Shown in pieces: positions 7,823 through 15,312 of a stretch of DNA of 24,894 nucleotides. Origin of the DNA: Paraclostridium ghonii (GTDB lineage Bacteria; Bacillota; Clostridia; Peptostreptococcales; Peptostreptococcaceae); contig NZ_JAKEDR010000036.1 of the NCBI RefSeq assembly GCF_023653455.1, positions 1 through 24,894 on the forward strand, read 5' to 3'. Under the pieces are notes generated by a model. The model saw only the letters and a list, made by a program, of their open reading frames with translations, was not told the origin of the DNA and did not search any database. Made by a program: the position numbers and the translations under genes. Numbering within the stretch: the stretch's first letter is position 1; each line of letters opens with the position of its first letter.

Positions 7823-8842
7823 ATGAATATAATAACTATAGTAGTGGCTATTTTAGCTTTTGGGATAATAGTTTTTATTCATGAACTTGGACATTTTTTA
7901 TTTGCTAAAAAAGCAGGTGTTAAAATTCATGAATTTGCTATTGGTATGGGGCCAAAAATATATAGCTTTAAAAAAGGTGAAACTGTATATAGTATAAGAC
8001 TTTTACCTCTTGGAGGATATATTGCTATGGAAGGTGAAGATGCAGATTCAAATGATCCAAGAGCATTTGGAAATAAAAGTATACTTCAAAGAGCAAGTAT
8101 ATTATTTGCAGGACCATTTTTTAATATAATACTTGCAGCTGTAATTTTAATTCCTGTATATATGTATATAGGAAGTCCAACTACTACATTAAAAGAAGTT
8201 ATAGATGGAAGTGTTGCACAAAAAGCAGGCATTCAAGCTGGAGATACAATTACGGAAATTAATGGGAATGGTATAAAAGATTGGAATGAATTAAGTAAAA
8301 GTATTCAAGATTCCAAGGGGAACGAATTAAAAATAACTATTGAAAGAAATGGAGAAGAAAAAGAAGTAAAAGTTACTCCAGAGGAAAAAAAGGGTAACTA
8401 TTTAATAGGAATATATCCAGAGTATAAAAAAGATATACTTGGATCAGTTGGAAATGCCATAAAAGCTACTGTAATTATGTTAGGTCAAATAGTTGCATTT
8501 TTTGGCAAATTGATAACAGGAAATTTACCAGGTGGATTAGAAGGTTCAGTTGCGGGACCTATAGGGGTAATAAGCATAGTTGCTGATGCCACAAAAGTAG
8601 GAGTAATAAATGTTTTACATTTAGCAGCTGTAATAAGTTTAAACTTAGGAGTATTAAATTTACTTCCTATACCAGCTCTTGATGGAGGAAGACTATTTTT
8701 CTTATTAATAGAATTTTTAAGAGGTGGAAAAAAAATAGATCCAGAAAAAGAAGGAATGGTAAATCTTATCGGATTTGCAACGTTAATGGTATTTATGCTA
8801 TTTATAACATATAAAGACATAGTTAGACTAGTTGGAATGTAG
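7823..8842 (+). CDS. rseP: Intramembrane site-2 zinc metalloprotease RseP
   Basis: This membrane protease (RseP/RasP type) cleaves anti-sigma factors and remnant signal peptides inside the bilayer. The 339-aa protein has the zinc motif H20-E-L-G-H24 in its first transmembrane segment and the third-ligand motif N-L-L-P-I-P-A-L-D-G-G near residues 279-289 (D287). A single PDZ domain lies between the catalytic membrane segments at about residues 120-190 (K-A-G-I-Q-A-G-D-T-I). Additional transmembrane segments are at about 95-115, 212-232, 263-280 and 312-335. One PDZ domain rather than two is usual for Firmicutes. Which regulated substrate it cleaves is not shown by the window. Confidence 0.96.
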   Translation: MNIITIVVAILAFGIIVFIHELGHFLFAKKAGVKIHEFAIGMGPKIYSFKKGETVYSIRLLPLGGYIAMEGEDADSNDPRAFGNKSILQRASILFAGPFFNIILAAVILIPVYMYIGSPTTTLKEVIDGSVAQKAGIQAGDTITEINGNGIKDWNELSKSIQDSKGNELKITIERNGEEKEVKVTPEEKKGNYLIGIYPEYKKDILGSVGNAIKATVIMLGQIVAFFGKLITGNLPGGLEGSVAGPIGVISIVADATKVGVINVLHLAAVISLNLGVLNLLPIPALDGGRLFFLLIEFLRGGKKIDPEKEGMVNLIGFATLMVFMLFITYKDIVRLVGM

Positions 8843-8872
8843 CATATTTTACTAGAAAGTGAAGGTGAGATT

Positions 8873-9934
8873 ATGAGTTATGAAAGAAGACTTAGTAGAG
8901 AAGTTAGTGTAGGGCATGTAAAGATAGGGGGAAATAATCCTATATCTATACAATCTATGACCAATACAGATACAAGAGATGCAAAGTCTACTATAGTACA
9001 AATTAAGAGGTTAGAAGAAGTTGGATGTGATGTAGTTAGAATAGCTGTTCCAGATATGGAAGCTGCTAAAAATATAGGTGAAATTAAAAATAACGTAAAT
9101 ATACCTGTAATTGCAGATATACACTTTGATTATAGATTAGCTTTAGAGGCAATAGACCAAGGCATTGATGGAGTTAGAATAAACCCAGGTAATATAGGTA
9201 ATATAGATAAAGTTAAAATGGTTGTAAATAAATGTAAAGAAAAAAATCTAAAAATAAGAATAGGTGTAAATGGAGGTTCATTAGAGAAAGAACTTTTAGA
9301 AAAATATGGATCACCTACAGCTGAGGCACTTGTAGAAAGCGCTCTAGGTCATGTGAAAATACTTGAGGATTTAGATTTTTACAATATTGTTATATCACTT
9401 AAATCATCAGATATTTACAAAACAATAGAGGCTTATGAGCTTATATCTAAAAAGGTTGATTATCCTCTTCATATAGGTATAACAGAATCAGGAAGTATAA
9501 AAAAAGGAACTATAAAATCTTCTATAGGTGTAGGAGCACTTTTATTAAAAGGAATAGGAGATACTATAAGAATATCTCTTACAGGAGACCCGACAGAAGA
9601 GGTAATTGTAGGAAAAGAGATACTTAGAAGTTTAAACTTATTAAATGACAAAATAAAAGTTATATCTTGTCCTACATGTGGAAGATGTAATATAGATCTT
9701 ATAAGTGTGGTAAATGAAGTTGAGGAAAAAATTAATAAAATAGATAAAGATATGACTGTTGCTATAATGGGGTGTGCAGTTAATGGTCCAGGAGAAGCTA
9801 AAGAAGCAGATATAGGTATAGCAGGTGGAAAAGGAGAAGGCTTATTATTTAAAAAAGGCGAAATAATAAGAAAGATAAAAGGTGATAATTTAGTAGAAGA
9901 ATTATTAAATGAGATAGAAAAATTTAATAAATAA
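8873..9934 (+). CDS. ispG: 4-hydroxy-3-methylbut-2-enyl diphosphate synthase (flavodoxin/ferredoxin-dependent)
   Basis: This [4Fe-4S] enzyme performs the penultimate MEP step, from cyclic MEcPP to HMBPP. The 353-aa protein has the TIM-barrel N-terminal part (P-I-S-I-Q-S-M-T-N-T-D-T-R-D near residues 23-36). Its cluster ligands are intact: C266 and C269 in C-P-T-C-G-R-C, C301 in M-G-C-A-V-N-G-P-G-E, and E308. It lacks the extra middle domain found in plant and chlamydial forms, as normal here. It has its own RBS (GTGAAGGTG region), 30 nt after rseP. A very strong terminator ends the housekeeping unit directly after it; polC, a frequent next neighbour in other Clostridia, is not here. Confidence 0.97.
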   Translation: MSYERRLSREVSVGHVKIGGNNPISIQSMTNTDTRDAKSTIVQIKRLEEVGCDVVRIAVPDMEAAKNIGEIKNNVNIPVIADIHFDYRLALEAIDQGIDGVRINPGNIGNIDKVKMVVNKCKEKNLKIRIGVNGGSLEKELLEKYGSPTAEALVESALGHVKILEDLDFYNIVISLKSSDIYKTIEAYELISKKVDYPLHIGITESGSIKKGTIKSSIGVGALLLKGIGDTIRISLTGDPTEEVIVGKEILRSLNLLNDKIKVISCPTCGRCNIDLISVVNEVEEKINKIDKDMTVAIMGCAVNGPGEAKEADIGIAGGKGEGLLFKKGEIIRKIKGDNLVEELLNEIEKFNK

Positions 9935-9937
9935 AAA

Positions 9938-9978
9938 AAGTTAAGTTGAAACATTATGTTTCAACTTAACTTTTTTTT
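9938..9978 (+). terminator. Strong terminator after ispG
   Basis: A 16-bp perfect stem (AAGTTAAGTTGAAACA with its complement) has a 3-nt loop, is preceded by an A-run and is followed by eight T residues. The A-run on the left makes it potentially bidirectional. Confidence 0.93.
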
Positions 9979-10001
9979 AACAGAAACTAATTGGAATATT
10001 A

Positions 10002-10010
10002 TGTTACAAT
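10002..10010 (+). promoter_or_regulatory. Extended -10 promoter candidate for the hydrogenase gene
   Basis: TG-T-TACAAT matches an extended -10 element (TGnTATAAT with one difference). It lies 56 nt before the hydrogenase ATG and just after the ispG terminator. No good -35 is found 16-18 bp upstream, which extended -10 promoters can tolerate. Confidence 0.4.
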
Positions 10011-10065
10011 ATTGGAAAAGTTAATTAATAGTGTGATTTTAATTTCTAGTTAAGGAGTGTTCAAA

Positions 10066-12000
10066 ATGGGAGATAATAAACAGAAAATAATTCAAAGTTC
10101 ATTGGGATCTGTTTTCACTGCATTTAGTGAAGAAGAATTAAAACAAATAACGGATAGCAGTAGAAAGGTTGCTATTTCAGGGAAAATAAATAATCCTGGG
10201 ATTATAGATATTCCAGAAAAAGCAACGCTTAAAGATATTATAGATTTAGCTGGAGGAATAATAAAAAATGGTGATTTTAAAGCTGCTCAGTTAGGAATTC
10301 CTTTCGGAGGTTTTTTAACGGAGGATAGTCTAAATAAAGAGTTGGATTTTAATTTATTTAATGAAGATTGTAGGAGGACTGTAATAATTCTTTCACAGGA
10401 AGATTGTATAGTTCAATATGCTAAGTTTTACATAGATTTTTTAATTGGGAAAATGAAAGATGATAAATTTAAAAAATATGAAAAAGTTAAAGATGAGATA
10501 ATGAGGATGTGGAAGATACTAGACAGGATAAGTAAAGGCAGATCTAATATGAGGGATGTTTTTATATTAAGAGAACTTGCGAGTACTGTAAAAGAAACTT
10601 TAAATCAAAAACATAACATAATGCAAGAAATAATTGATAAGTTTTATAAAGAAATAGAAGAACATATAGAAGATGAAAAGTGTTATACAGCTCAATGTAA
10701 TAATCTGATAAAGCTTACAATAACTACTAAGTGTATAGGGTGTGGAGCTTGTAAAAGAGTTTGTCCAGTAGACTGTATAATAGGAGAAAGAAAAGAACAA
10801 CATTCTATTGATTATAATAGATGTACTCATTGTGGGCAATGTATTGCATCTTGTCCAGTTGATGCTATAACTGCCGGAGATAATACTCTTAAATTTTTAA
10901 GAGATTTAGCTACTCCTAATAAAATTGTAATAACTCAAATGGCACCAGCTATAAGGGTAGCTATAGGCGAAGCATTTGGATTTGAACCAGGAACAAATGT
11001 TGAGAAAAAAATAGCTGCAGCACTTAGAAAACTAGGAGTAGATTATGTATTTGATACTACTTGGGCAGCAGATCTTACAATAATGGAAGAAGCAGCAGAA
11101 CTTCAAGAAAGATTAGAAAAACACTTTGCAGGAGATAAAGATGTTAAACTTCCAATACTTACATCTTGTTGTCCTGCTTGGGTTAAGTTTATTGAACAAA
11201 ATTATGGAGATATGCTGGATGTTCCATCAACTGCTAAATCACCAATGCAAATGTTTGCTACAGTTGCTAAAGATTTATGGGCTAAAGAAGAAAAAGGTCT
11301 TAGTAGAGATGAAGTAACTTCAGTTGCAATAATGCCATGTATAGCTAAAAAATACGAAGCGTCAAGACACGAATTCTCAAGAGGTTTAAACTACGATGTA
11401 GATTATGTTATAACGACTAGAGAGCTTATAAAGATATTTGAAGATTCAGGGATTGATTTAAAATCAATTGAAGATGAAGAAATAGATCAAGTTTTAGGTG
11501 AATACACAGGAGCTGGAATAATATTTGGAAGAACTGGTGGGGTAATTGAAGCTGCAACTAGAACAGCTATAGAAAATATGACCGGAGAAAAATTAGAAAA
11601 TGTAGAATTTACTTGTTTAAGAGGTTGGGATTCATTTAGAGCATGTGATTTAGAAGTAGGTGAATTAAAGCTTAGAATAGGAGTTGCATATGGATTGAAA
11701 GAAGCTGGAAAAATGCTTGATAAAATAAGATCTAAAGAAGAATTTTTCCATGCTATAGAAATAATGGCGTGTCCATGTGGATGTGTAGGTGGCGGAGGCC
11801 AACCAAAAGCAAAAAAACGAATTGAGAGTATAGAAAAAAGAGCAGAGGGGTTAAATAATATAGATAGAACAGCAAACTTAAGAGTATCCAAGGAAAATCC
11901 AGCAGTTCAAGCTATATATGAAAGATATTTAGATAAACCATTGAGTCACAAAGCACATGAGCTTCTTCACACTAAGTACTTTGTAAGAGTAAAAAAATAA
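10066..12000 (+). CDS. hydA: [FeFe] hydrogenase with N-terminal SLBB module (CbA5H-like)
   Basis: This soluble enzyme catalyses proton reduction/H2 oxidation. ATG at 10066 is chosen (644 aa) because AAGGAG ends 8 nt before it; the in-frame GTG at 10057 overlaps that site. Domain order: an SLBB-like domain (about 35-100); a stretch resembling the C-terminal helical part of NuoF but without its cluster cysteines (about 125-200); two ferredoxin clusters (C223, C226, C229, C233 and C253, C256, C259, C263); and the H-cluster domain. The latter has L1 T-S-C368-C369-P-A-W, L2 M-P-C424-x-x-K-K-Y-E, and L3 E-I-M-A-C569-P-C571-G-C573-V-G-G-G-G-Q-P, then the small-subunit-like tail. L365, P387 and A563 match the positions that, as I recall, allow CbA5H to shield its cluster from O2. 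The gene appears monocistronic. The physiological electron partner (probably ferredoxin) is inferred. Confidence 0.95.
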   Translation: MGDNKQKIIQSSLGSVFTAFSEEELKQITDSSRKVAISGKINNPGIIDIPEKATLKDIIDLAGGIIKNGDFKAAQLGIPFGGFLTEDSLNKELDFNLFNEDCRRTVIILSQEDCIVQYAKFYIDFLIGKMKDDKFKKYEKVKDEIMRMWKILDRISKGRSNMRDVFILRELASTVKETLNQKHNIMQEIIDKFYKEIEEHIEDEKCYTAQCNNLIKLTITTKCIGCGACKRVCPVDCIIGERKEQHSIDYNRCTHCGQCIASCPVDAITAGDNTLKFLRDLATPNKIVITQMAPAIRVAIGEAFGFEPGTNVEKKIAAALRKLGVDYVFDTTWAADLTIMEEAAELQERLEKHFAGDKDVKLPILTSCCPAWVKFIEQNYGDMLDVPSTAKSPMQMFATVAKDLWAKEEKGLSRDEVTSVAIMPCIAKKYEASRHEFSRGLNYDVDYVITTRELIKIFEDSGIDLKSIEDEEIDQVLGEYTGAGIIFGRTGGVIEAATRTAIENMTGEKLENVEFTCLRGWDSFRACDLEVGELKLRIGVAYGLKEAGKMLDKIRSKEEFFHAIEIMACPCGCVGGGGQPKAKKRIESIEKRAEGLNNIDRTANLRVSKENPAVQAIYERYLDKPLSHKAHELLHTKYFVRVKK

Positions 12001-12002
12001 AT

Positions 12003-12024
12003 ATTTTATTTTGGTAAATAAAAT
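12003..12024 (+). terminator. AT-only hairpin after the hydrogenase gene, possible weak terminator
   Basis: ATTTTATTT and AAATAAAAT pair perfectly around TGGT immediately after the stop codon, followed by TGTATTTTATT. The stem has no G-C pair, so termination would be inefficient and some read-through into the lipoprotein genes is possible. Confidence 0.35.
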
Positions 12025-12074
12025 TGTATTTTATTGAAATACTATAAGTATAGTCTTTTGGAAGGAGAGTTTTT

Positions 12075-12656
12075 ATGAGTAATATTAAAATATTATCAAT
12101 TACTTTAATTATCATTGGTAATGTTTTATTAGGGGGGTGTAGTTTTTACAAAGGAATTAATTACAATTTAAATAACAATGAAAGTTTTAATCAAGAAGGA
12201 TTAAGCGTTTTTGAATATAATGAGCAATTTATGAACTCATATAAGAAATATATAGAACCATTATATATTGAAGAGTATGATAATACTGAAAAATTCTTTG
12301 AAAATCAAGGATTAACAAGTAATAAAGGCTATATTGAAGAGTATAAAGAATTGTTAGAAATATATGAAAGACATATATCTGGATTTAAAAAAGATATGAA
12401 TAATTTGGTAATGAGAGATATTGAACTTACGGACTTAAATAACGAATTAGTAAAAAATAGTGAAAATTTAATAACAGAGATAAATACTAAAAAGAATGAA
12501 ATAAAAGATATGCCAAAAGAAAAGTACTCATTAGAAACAGAAAGCTTTATAGATTATATACAATCAAATTTTAAAATATCTGAAACAATTACAAATAAGT
12601 TTGAGAATTCTATAAGAAATATAAGTCATTATTTAAATATAGAATTAAATATATAA
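12075..12656 (+). CDS. Putative lipoprotein A, unknown function (first of a tandem pair)
   Basis: I do not recognise a named family. The 193-aa protein starts with a lipoprotein signal peptide: one lysine, a hydrophobic core and a lipobox L-L-G-G-C with the lipidated cysteine at residue 22. It should therefore be anchored to the outer face of the membrane. The mature part is strongly charged and predicted to be mostly alpha-helical, with coiled-coil-like stretches at about residues 85-145 and 155-190. It has no further cysteine and no enzyme motif. It has the same length as the next gene, and the last 105 residues align without gaps at weak similarity (shared D, N, L, S-E, E-T-I and F positions). 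The pair is thus probably an old duplication. RBS is GGAAGGAG. It lies 15 nt before the second lipoprotein gene, so both are co-transcribed. Confidence 0.85.
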   Translation: MSNIKILSITLIIIGNVLLGGCSFYKGINYNLNNNESFNQEGLSVFEYNEQFMNSYKKYIEPLYIEEYDNTEKFFENQGLTSNKGYIEEYKELLEIYERHISGFKKDMNNLVMRDIELTDLNNELVKNSENLITEINTKKNEIKDMPKEKYSLETESFIDYIQSNFKISETITNKFENSIRNISHYLNIELNI

Positions 12657-12671
12657 ATTTGGAGGTAGAAC

Positions 12672-13253
12672 ATGAAATATTCAAAACTTGTAATGCTAGG
12701 GTTAATAGGAGTTCTTACTTTTGGAGCAGTAGGATGCACCAATAAAACAGCAGACAAAAACCAAAATCAATCAACTGACCAAACAGCAAATAATATGTAC
12801 AAAGACATGACTTTAGAAGGATACAAAACTGAATTTAGTAAAATGTATGAAAGTAATATAGCAGGATTTAAAGGCTATGAACCAATAAGAGTAGAGCAAC
12901 CTACAGCAAATTACCCAGGAAATGAAAAATATGTAGCTGATTTAAAGAAAAATTATGAAGAAAGCAAAAATAAAGTTGATGAGTTAACAACTTCATTAAA
13001 AAAAGTTGAAACTAAAGACCCTCAAGTAAAAGAAATGAATGATAAGCTAATAGCAGAGTCTGAAAAAATAAGTAAAGAATTAGATGCTAGAATTAAAAAA
13101 TTAGGTGAAATACCAAGTGATCTAATGACAAAATCTGAAGTGGAATTTAGACAAGGTTTAAGTGATTTATTTGAAGTAAATGAAACTATTAAATCAGATT
13201 TTATGAAATTTATAGATGACACAAAAGAATTCTTTGGAATTAAAACTAAATAA
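12672..13253 (+). CDS. Putative lipoprotein B, unknown function (second of a tandem pair)
   Basis: No named family is recognised. The 193-aa protein has a lipoprotein signal peptide (M-K-Y-S-K, hydrophobic core, F-G-A-V-G-C) with the lipidation cysteine at residue 22. A Q/N/T/K-rich low-complexity spacer (about 23-42) then lifts the folded part away from the membrane. The remainder is helical and charged, with clear heptad-like stretches at about residues 87-145. The helical layout and total length match lipoprotein A. Its RBS is GGAGG, 7 nt before ATG, and a strong terminator follows, so the two lipoprotein genes form a closed unit. A surface sensor or binding role next to receptor genes is possible, but nothing in the sequence proves it. 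Confidence 0.87.
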   Translation: MKYSKLVMLGLIGVLTFGAVGCTNKTADKNQNQSTDQTANNMYKDMTLEGYKTEFSKMYESNIAGFKGYEPIRVEQPTANYPGNEKYVADLKKNYEESKNKVDELTTSLKKVETKDPQVKEMNDKLIAESEKISKELDARIKKLGEIPSDLMTKSEVEFRQGLSDLFEVNETIKSDFMKFIDDTKEFFGIKTK

Positions 13254-13256
13254 AAG

Positions 13257-13295
13257 AAAAAGAAAAAGGCCTTATATAATGCCTTTTTTCTTTTT
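13257..13295 (+). terminator. Terminator after the lipoprotein pair
   Basis: An AAAAAGAAAAAGGC arm pairs with GCCTTTTTTCTTTTT around a 10-nt loop. The A-run and T-run flanks make it potentially bidirectional. Confidence 0.85.
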
Positions 13296-13310
13296 GCCTA
13301 AAATAAAATC

Positions 13311-13337
13311 TAAAGTGTTAAATTATTTATCCGTATC
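13311..13337 (+). promoter_or_regulatory. Sigma-28 (SigD/FliA)-type promoter of the first MCP gene
   Basis: TAAAGTGT, an 11-bp spacer and TCCGTATC follow the layout of the flagellar sigma-28 promoter (consensus TAAAGTTT-N11-GCCGATAA). The -35 part matches 7/8. The -10 part keeps the CCG core but deviates after it. The same deviating -10 recurs before the second MCP gene, which supports it as this organism's version. It lies 45 nt before the start codon. Confidence 0.65.
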
Positions 13338-13381
13338 ATAACTACAAGAAAAGTAAAAATTATGTGTAAGGAGATACGTAT

Positions 13382-15112
13382 ATGAAAAACTTTAAAATAA
13401 GTAAAAAATTAATTATATCTTTTGGGATTTTATTAATAATTACAGCTTTTGCAAACTTTTATTCTATAAATAATTTGCGAAAATCAGAAAAATTAAGTGA
13501 TGAGTTATTTGAAGGTCCTTATATATCCACAACTAAAACTATGGAAATTCGTAGAGATTTAGTATCTATTGGAAGGAATATGGGTAATGCGATTATAGAA
13601 AAAAGCCCAGAATACTATGGGAATATAGTAAGAAAGGATTTTGATAATGTTGAGAAAAGTATCAAAATCCTTAGAAAGTCTTTTGATGGAGATAAAAAAT
13701 TAGTTGATGATATGGAGTCGTCTATTGCAAAATTTAGAGAACAATTTGAAATAGTTCAATCTGCTATGGAAAGAGGAGATTATGAGGGAGCTATAAAAAT
13801 TACCGAAAAAAATACACCATATTGGGAAGTATATAATAAGTGTGTTGAAACAGCAGAAGCTCTTAATACTGCTGCAGAATCTAGAGGAATTGAGTTTAAT
13901 AAAGAGGTGAAATCTGTTTCTTCAAGAGCTACATCTATAGCAATAGCAACTAGTGTTTTTGCTATAGCATTAGGAGTAATAATATGTATATATATTACAA
14001 GAAGTTTAAAGAAACCAATAGAAGAACTCGAAGTAGCAGCAAATAAAATGGCTAGTGGAGATTTTGACATTGAAGTGAGTTATGAATCAAAGGATGAACT
14101 AGGTAGTTTATCAAAAAGTATGTCTAAAATGAGTTATGAAATAAAAGATATTATAACTGATACTGTTAGAGTGTTAGGAGATGTTTCTTTAGGAAACTTC
14201 AATACACAGACAAAAGCAGATTATATAGGAGTTTTTAAGTATATTGAAAATTCTATAAATAAAATAACAAGTGACTTAAGTGAAACAATGGAACAAATAA
14301 ATATAGCATCGGAAGAAGTAGGAGCAGCATCAGACCAAGTTGCAAGTGGGTCACAAATGTTATCACAAGGAGCTACAGAACAAGCAAGTGCAATTGAAGA
14401 ATTATCTGCAACTATAAATGAGATATCTGAAAAAATAAAGGGAACATCAGAAAATGCAAAACAAGCTAATTCATTAACTTTAAATGCTGCAAAACAAGTT
14501 AAAGATGGTAATGATCAAATGAAAGAAATGATAAAAGCAATGGAAGATATAACATTTACGTCAAATGAAATAGGAAGAATAATAAAAACGATAGATGATA
14601 TAGCCTTCCAAACAAATATATTAGCGTTAAATGCAGCAGTAGAAGCAGCTCGTGCAGGTGAAGCTGGTAAAGGATTTGCAGTAGTAGCAGATGAAGTAAG
14701 AAATCTTGCAGCAAAATCAGCGGAAGCAGCAAAAAATACAGCTACGTTAATTGAAAATTCAATAGAAGCAGTAGAAAATGGAACAAAAATTGTAGATAAT
14801 ACAGCTCAGTCGCTTCAAAAAATAATAATTACGACTAATAGAACTACTGAATTAGTAAATGATATAACAAAAGCATCTGAAGAAGAATCAAATTCAATAG
14901 TTCAAGTAACATTAGGTGTAGATCAAATATCACAAGTTGTACAAACGAACTCAGCAACATCAGAAGAAAGTGCAGCAGCAAGTGAAGAATTAAATGGACA
15001 AGCACAAATGTTAAAATCACTTATAGATAATTTTAGTTTAAAAAATACAAATAAATCTAATAATATTAGTTTTTGTGAAAATAGTGAAGAAAATTTATCA
15101 CTAAACGAATAA
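13382..15112 (+). CDS. Methyl-accepting chemotaxis protein 1
   Basis: This is a membrane chemoreceptor that controls CheA through CheW. The 576-aa protein has a short cytoplasmic start and TM1 (about 10-28). An extracellular four-helix-bundle ligand domain of the 4HB_MCP type follows (about 30-183), then TM2 (about 185-206) and HAMP (about 207-260, with the D-E-L-G motif at 238-241). A second HAMP-like stretch lies at about 261-300, before the long cytoplasmic coiled-coil signalling domain. The hairpin tip is perfect: E396-I-G-R-I-I, then [20 protein letters not shown], and [13 protein letters not shown]. There is no C-terminal CheR-tethering pentapeptide. Its own promoter and terminator make it monocistronic. 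The ligand cannot be read from the sequence. Confidence 0.96.
   Translation: MKNFKISKKLIISFGILLIITAFANFYSINNLRKSEKLSDELFEGPYISTTKTMEIRRDLVSIGRNMGNAIIEKSPEYYGNIVRKDFDNVEKSIKILRKSFDGDKKLVDDMESSIAKFREQFEIVQSAMERGDYEGAIKITEKNTPYWEVYNKCVETAEALNTAAESRGIEFNKEVKSVSSRATSIAIATSVFAIALGVIICIYITRSLKKPIEELEVAANKMASGDFDIEVSYESKDELGSLSKSMSKMSYEIKDIITDTVRVLGDVSLGNFNTQTKADYIGVFKYIENSINKITSDLSETMEQINIASEEVGAASDQVASGSQMLSQGATEQASAIEELSATINEISEKIKGTSENAKQANSLTLNAAKQVKDGNDQMKEMIKAMEDITFTSNEIGRIIKTIDDIAFQTNILALNAAVEAARAGEAGKGFAVVADEVRNLAAKSAEAAKNTATLIENSIEAVENGTKIVDNTAQSLQKIIITTNRTTELVNDITKASEEESNSIVQVTLGVDQISQVVQTNSATSEESAAASEELNGQAQMLKSLIDNFSLKNTNKSNNISFCENSEENLSLNE
14282..15046 (+). repeat. Direct repeat: signalling-domain coding region shared by the two MCP genes (copy 1)
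   Basis: This segment matches 16228-16992 at a constant offset of 1946 bp without gaps. The encoded 255 residues differ at only about 25 positions by my count, while the ligand-binding halves are much less alike. It reflects duplication and possibly gene conversion, and is a potential site for homologous recombination between the two genes. Confidence 0.85.
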
Positions 15113-15125
15113 TAGGGTATATAAG

Positions 15126-15157
15126 AAATAGAAGATTTAAATCTTCTATTTTTTTTT
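15126..15157 (+). terminator. Terminator after the first MCP gene
   Basis: AAATAGAAGAT pairs perfectly with ATCTTCTATTT around a TTAA loop and runs into a stretch of nine T residues. It separates the first receptor gene from the downstream chemotaxis unit. Confidence 0.92.
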
Positions 15158-15211
15158 GTTATATAAGATTAATGTTACACTTTAAAAATTTTTATTTATA
15201 TAATTAATTTC

Positions 15212-15238
15212 TAAAGTATGGATGCCTTTATCCGTATA
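15212..15238 (+). promoter_or_regulatory. Sigma-28 (SigD/FliA)-type promoter of the second MCP gene and che operon
   Basis: TAAAGTAT, 11 bp and TCCGTATA match the element before the first MCP gene at 6 of the 8 -35 positions and all of the -10 core, with identical spacing. It sits 74 nt before the receptor start. No terminator is visible until after fliN, so it may drive the whole block. Confidence 0.68.
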
Positions 15239-15312
15239 AAAAATAGGATAAATAGTTCTATTATATAAACTAATTTTATTTGAGTTTACAAAAAATGGGG
15301 GGAGGAATACAT

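Noticed and set aside
9970..10020. Rex (redox repressor) operator before the hydrogenase gene
   Set aside because: Only TTAACA- and TGTTA-like half sites are seen; the two half sites are not arranged as TTGTTAA-N4-TTAACAA.
10057..10065. Upstream GTG start for the hydrogenase (three residues longer)
   Set aside because: The GTG overlaps the AAGGAG ribosome binding site that is ideally spaced for the ATG at 10066.
11126..11317. 63-aa plus-strand open frame inside the hydrogenase gene
   Set aside because: It lies wholly in another frame of a well-supported gene, is low-complexity in composition and has no RBS; it is a shadow frame.
15280..15312. TTG start giving an 11-residue extension of the second receptor
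   Set aside because: The strong GGGGGGAGG lies within that extension and serves the ATG at 15313; the extension also does not align with the first receptor.
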